Origin: JBOGWY01 sp050694015
GTDB lineage: Bacteria; Actinomycetota; CADDZG01; WHSQ01
Assembly (NCBI GenBank): GCA_050694015.1
Contig: JBOGWY010000137.1
Span: forward strand, 1-6,610
DNA length: 6,610 nt
Direction of reading: 5' to 3'
In this document: positions 4,093 to 6,610 of the stretch, piece after piece
Position numbering within the stretch: the first letter of the stretch is position 1
Layout: each line of letters begins with the position of its first letter
Position numbers and translations under genes: made by a program
The notes under the pieces: generated by a model
Seen by the model: the letters and a program-made list of their open reading frames with translations, nothing else
Database searches by the model: none
Told to the model about the DNA's origin: nothing

Positions 4093-5352
4093 TCAAGCCG
4101 GTCGCAGCTCGTCGAAGCCCGTGAAGGGGCGCAGGGCCGTGGGGATCGCGACCGAGCCGTCGCCGCGCTGGTGGTTCTCGAGCAGAGCCACGATCGTGCG
4201 ACCGACCGCCGTAGCGGTCCCGTTGAGGGTATGGACGACGGAGGTGCCGGCGCCGGCTCTGGACCGGATCTGCAGACGACGGGCCTGGAAGTCAGTAGCG
4301 TTCGTCGCCGACGTGACCTCCATGAACCGCTGCGCGCCGGGCAGCCATGCCTCGTGATCGACCTTCTTGGCAGCCGAGGATCCGAGATCGCCCGCGCACA
4401 TGACAAGAACGCGATACGGGATCTCGAGCGCCTGCAAGATGTCCTCCTGGTTCGCGCGGATCGTTTCGTACTCGTCCCACGAACGATCGGGATGCGTGAA
4501 CGAGAACTGTTCGACCTTGTCGAACTGATGCACGCGCACCAGACCGCGTGTGTCCTTCCCGTACGTCCCCGCTTCGCGACGGAAGCACGACGAGAACCCC
4601 GCGTACCGGATCGGTAGATCGTTCGCTTCCAGGATCTCTTCGGAGTGCAACGCCGCGAGCGCGACCTCGGAGGTTCCCGTGAGGTAGAGCTCGTCGCGTT
4701 CGACGCGGTAGTACTCGTGCTCGTCGGCGGGGAGGAAACCGGTTCCGTACATCGCGCGCTCCCGCACGAGGACCGGCGTGACGACCGGTTCGAAACCGCG
4801 CTCGTTCAACAGATCGATGGCGAAGCGCACGAGAGCGAGCTCCAGGATGACGCCGGGACCGGTCAGATAGACGAACCTGCTCCCGGACGTCTTCGCAGCG
4901 CGTTCGGAATCGAAGATGCCGAGTGCTTCGCCGAGGGCGACGTGATCCTTCGCCTCGAAATCGAAGGTCGGTTTCTCGCCGACCTCTCGTTCGACGACGT
5001 TGTCGTCCTCGGTGAGCCCGTCGGGGACCGACTCGTGAGGAAGGTTCGGCAGGTACGCGGCCAGCTCGTCGAGGCGAGCCGCGACCTGCTCGAGCTCCGG
5101 CTCCAACCCCTTCAGTTCGTCGGCGAACTTCTTCGCCTCGGCGATCGCCGCGGGACGATCGTCCGGAGATGCCTGCCCGATCGCCTTCGACGCCCGATTC
5201 TGTTCGGCCCGCAGATCTTCGACGCGGCGCAGGAGCTCCCGATGGCGAGCATCGAGCGCGATCACGTCGTCGAGACCCTCGACGCCCCCCCGCCGTGCGT
5301 ACGCGGCCCGCACCGCGTCGGGGTCGTCGCGCAGCAGCTTCACATCGATCAT
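4093..5352 (-). CDS. serS: Seryl-tRNA synthetase (419 aa)
   Basis: Cytosolic class II aminoacyl-tRNA synthetase that charges tRNA-Ser (and tRNA-Sec where present) with serine using ATP. The start MIDVKLLRDDPDAVR is typical of bacterial SerRS. Residues about 30-100 form the antiparallel coiled-coil arm that grips the tRNA's long extra arm. The catalytic core follows: the TxE-type serine site LTGTSEVALAALH (224-236), motif 2 FRREAGTYGKDTRGLVRVHQF (257-277), the EAWLPG block (334-339), and motif 3 around NGTATAVGRTIVALLENHQ with ALRPF (377-410). The usual SSCSNCTDFQARR block reads TSATNATDFQARR, replacing both cysteines; this is tolerated variation and the enzyme looks functional. Length is standard. 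I chose ATG 5352; the frame is open further upstream but that part is the shadow of DUF4446. It lies 19 bp after the DUF4446 gene, with no obvious ribosome binding site, so the two are probably co-transcribed. Confidence 0.97.
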   Translation of the reverse strand: MIDVKLLRDDPDAVRAAYARRGGVEGLDDVIALDARHRELLRRVEDLRAEQNRASKAIGQASPDDRPAAIAEAKKFADELKGLEPELEQVAARLDELAAYLPNLPHESVPDGLTEDDNVVEREVGEKPTFDFEAKDHVALGEALGIFDSERAAKTSGSRFVYLTGPGVILELALVRFAIDLLNERGFEPVVTPVLVRERAMYGTGFLPADEHEYYRVERDELYLTGTSEVALAALHSEEILEANDLPIRYAGFSSCFRREAGTYGKDTRGLVRVHQFDKVEQFSFTHPDRSWDEYETIRANQEDILQALEIPYRVLVMCAGDLGSSAAKKVDHEAWLPGAQRFMEVTSATNATDFQARRLQIRSRAGAGTSVVHTLNGTATAVGRTIVALLENHQRGDGSVAIPTALRPFTGFDELRPA

Positions 5353-5371
5353 CGGGCCCGGCTTTCGAGGG

Positions 5372-5896
5372 TCAGCGTGCGACCGCGGCCGGCGTCTCGC
5401 CCCGTCCGTACCCGGCCACGGCTCCCGCGATCGCCTCGCGTTCCTCCTCGGAGAGGTTGTGATCCGAAGTGAGTCCCTGGACGGGCTTCGCGTAGGTACG
5501 CGTCTCCGTGCGGCCGTTGATCGATGTGATAACGACGCCATCGCCGTGATCGTCCAGCAGCGCCGCGGAGAACGACAGACGACCGCCCATGTCGTCGAAG
5601 GCGTCGTAACGGACCATGTGGAAGCGCTGCAACGCGAGGCGCGCTTGAGCTGCGACTGCTTCCTGATGTTTGAGCATCTCGTCGACGCGCTGATCGGTCG
5701 CTTTCACCTGCTTCACCCACCGGCTGACGGCCGAGATGATGTCGCGATCGCCGGCCTCGCCGCGCAGGATCATGTACTCCTTGCGCACGCGGCGAAGCTT
5801 GAGCGCGAACACGAGCACGAAGATGAAACAGAGCAGCGCGAAGGCCGCGACGCCCGCCAGGGCAAGCGTTAATTGTTCGGTCGTTAGCTCAGGCAC
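5372..5896 (-). CDS. DUF4446 family membrane-anchored protein (174 aa)
   Basis: Matches the DUF4446 pattern: one N-terminal transmembrane helix (about residues 11-33), a basic stop-transfer segment KLRRVRKEY, a helical stretch that may be coiled-coil (about 50-92), then the family core QRFHMVRYDAFDDMGGRLSFSAALLDDHGDGVVITSI (90-126) and the GRTETRTYAKPVQ block (128-140). The chain ends with LSEEEREAIAGAV. Its function is unknown. The soluble part probably faces the cytoplasm by the positive-inside rule. I chose GTG 5896 because family similarity begins there and a -10 TAGGAT lies 8 nt before it; an open frame to 6226 is antisense to larB and is rejected. It is the first gene of the serS operon. 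Confidence 0.9.
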   Translation of the reverse strand: MPELTTEQLTLALAGVAAFALLCFIFVLVFALKLRRVRKEYMILRGEAGDRDIISAVSRWVKQVKATDQRVDEMLKHQEAVAAQARLALQRFHMVRYDAFDDMGGRLSFSAALLDDHGDGVVITSINGRTETRTYAKPVQGLTSDHNLSEEEREAIAGAVAGYGRGETPAAVAR

Positions 5897-5921
5897 GGTG
5901 GGGCATCCTACACTGGCACTA
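5894..5921. promoter_or_regulatory. Overlapping divergent promoters of DUF4446-serS and larB
   Basis: Only 24 bp separate the two start codons. The minus-strand -10 TAGGAT (5910-5905) is 8 nt from GTG 5896. The plus-strand -10 TACACT (5909-5914) is 6 nt from ATG 5921. The two hexamers overlap and share the TA at 5909-5910, so one melting site could serve both directions. Both transcripts would start on or within about 2 nt of their start codon. No strong -35 hexamer is visible on either side (TTAGCT at 5884-5889 is the best for larB, with a long 19-bp spacer). Confidence 0.55.
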
Positions 5922-6610
5922 TGCGCCCAGAAGAGGTGAAAGACCTGCTCAGAGGCTACAACGAGGGCACGACGTCGCTCGAAGATACCCTGCGCGCGCT
6001 GCGCGGATTGCCCGTTTCCGACCTTGGTTTCGCGCAGCTCGATACGCATCGGGAGCTCCGGCAAGGGATGCCCGAAGCGATCTACGCGGAAGGGAAGACT
6101 GCCGAGCAAGTCGTCGCGATCGCGGGCAGCCTGCTCGAGCGGAGCACCGGCGCGGTGCTCGCAACACGCGTTCCGGACGACACGGCCGCCGCGCTGCTCG
6201 CGCGGTTCCCTGATGCGATACATCACGAACGCGCGAGGCTGGTCGTCCTGCGATCTGATGAGGGGCGTTACGACGGCACGGTGGCGGTGGTCGCGGCCGG
6301 GACGTCCGACCTGCCGGTGGCCGACGAGGCCGCCGCCACTGCCGATGCCATCGGGGCTCGCGTCGACCGGATCACCGACGCCGGGGTCGCCGGGCTACAC
6401 CGGATCCTGGCCGTCCAGGACCGCCTCCACGACGCCGATGCCGTGATCGTCGTCGCCGGCATGGAAGGAGCCCTGGCGAGCATCGTCGGTGGCCTCTCCT
6501 CGGCCCCCGTGGTGGCGGTACCCACGAGCGTCGGCTACGGGGCCTCGTTCGAGGGTCTCGCCGCCTTGCTGGCGATGTTGAACTCCTGCGCCGCCGGAGT
6601 CACCGTGACC
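5921..6610 (+). CDS. larB: LarB, nickel-pincer cofactor biosynthesis (3' end cut by the window)
   Basis: LarB carboxylates and hydrolyses nicotinic acid adenine dinucleotide to pyridinium-3,5-dicarboxylate mononucleotide, the first step to the nickel-pincer cofactor of lactate racemase-type enzymes; LarE and LarC act next. Two hundred and thirty residues are present. The N-terminal part carries the LarB block LDTHRELRQGMPEAIYAEGKT (40-60). The PurE/AIR-carboxylase-like domain starts near VAVVAAGTSDLPVADEA (121-137) and includes VIVVAGMEGALASIVGGL (175-192) and APVVAVPTSVGYGASFEG (195-212). Cys223 in LNSCAAGV matches the catalytic cysteine known from the Lactiplantibacillus enzyme. The family is usually about 250 residues, so some 15-25 are missing beyond the window edge. 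ATG 5921 has no ribosome binding site, and the -10 TACACT 6 nt away suggests a leaderless start. It diverges from the serS operon. Confidence 0.95.
   Translation, partial: MRPEEVKDLLRGYNEGTTSLEDTLRALRGLPVSDLGFAQLDTHRELRQGMPEAIYAEGKTAEQVVAIAGSLLERSTGAVLATRVPDDTAAALLARFPDAIHHERARLVVLRSDEGRYDGTVAVVAAGTSDLPVADEAAATADAIGARVDRITDAGVAGLHRILAVQDRLHDADAVIVVAGMEGALASIVGGLSSAPVVAVPTSVGYGASFEGLAALLAMLNSCAAGVTVT

Noticed and set aside
4081..4093. Terminator directly after serS
   Set aside because: The ACCG/CGGT stem has 4 bp and no U-tract.
4645..5472. Long plus-strand open frame opposite serS
   Set aside because: A shadow of a GC-rich gene; no domain, and codon bias fits the serS frame.
5353..5541. N-terminal extension of SerRS
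   Set aside because: Bacterial SerRS begins with the MIDVKLLR-type sequence at 5352, and the extension overlaps DUF4446 coding sequence in another frame.
5897..6226. Upstream extension of DUF4446 antisense to larB
   Set aside because: Family similarity begins at the GTG 5896 region; the rest is the complement of larB codons.
1..6610. CRISPR array, insertion sequence, prophage or tRNA-linked attachment repeat
   Set aside because: I found no spaced direct-repeat series, transposase or integrase motif, or second copy of the tRNA 3' end in the window.

Overview
The window is high-GC bacterial DNA with tightly packed genes on both strands. It looks like a chromosomal segment of an actinobacterium (Actinomycetota), possibly a deep-branching or uncultured lineage. 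This rests on gene content (DUF4446 beside serS, a PadR/membrane-protein pair, two VOC proteins, an Flp pilin, LarB), GC-rich third codon positions, and several genes whose -10 element lies only 6-8 nt before the start codon. That spacing is expected for leaderless mRNAs, which are common in this phylum. The phylum is an inference; no rRNA is present. I see no transposase, phage gene, CRISPR array or replication origin, and no gene-free stretch longer than about 150 bases.

Left part (1-2346, plus strand): a possible tail of an upstream gene, a short ORF that may be coupled to a glyoxalase-like VOC protein (208-642), then a PadR repressor (739-1068) whose promoter is covered by a perfect 28-bp palindrome. 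A six-helix membrane protein (1061-1870) overlaps the PadR gene. This is the usual layout of an autoregulated PadR plus membrane-target operon, but without an ABC transporter. A second, apparently leaderless VOC protein follows (1906-2346).

Middle part (2347-4092, minus strand): tRNA-Ser(UGA), a strong intrinsic terminator, a 66-aa Flp/type IVb prepilin, a perfect 9-bp leader hairpin, and a secreted protein of 323 aa resembling beta-propeller blades. An arginine-rich 20-codon ORF with a strong ribosome binding site ends in an ATGA overlap with the secreted-protein start. Pilin and secreted protein read as one transcription unit.

Right part (4093-6610): serS and an upstream DUF4446 membrane-anchored gene form a minus-strand operon. 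larB (nickel-pincer cofactor synthesis) diverges from it and runs off the window just short of its C-terminus. The two divergent starts are only 24 bp apart, and their best -10 elements overlap by sharing one TA step.

There is no single clearly new system. The best leads are regulatory: the palindrome-covered leaderless PadR promoter, the overlapping divergent promoter of larB/DUF4446, the ATGA-coupled arginine-rich leader ORF, and the hairpin-bounded pilin transcript.
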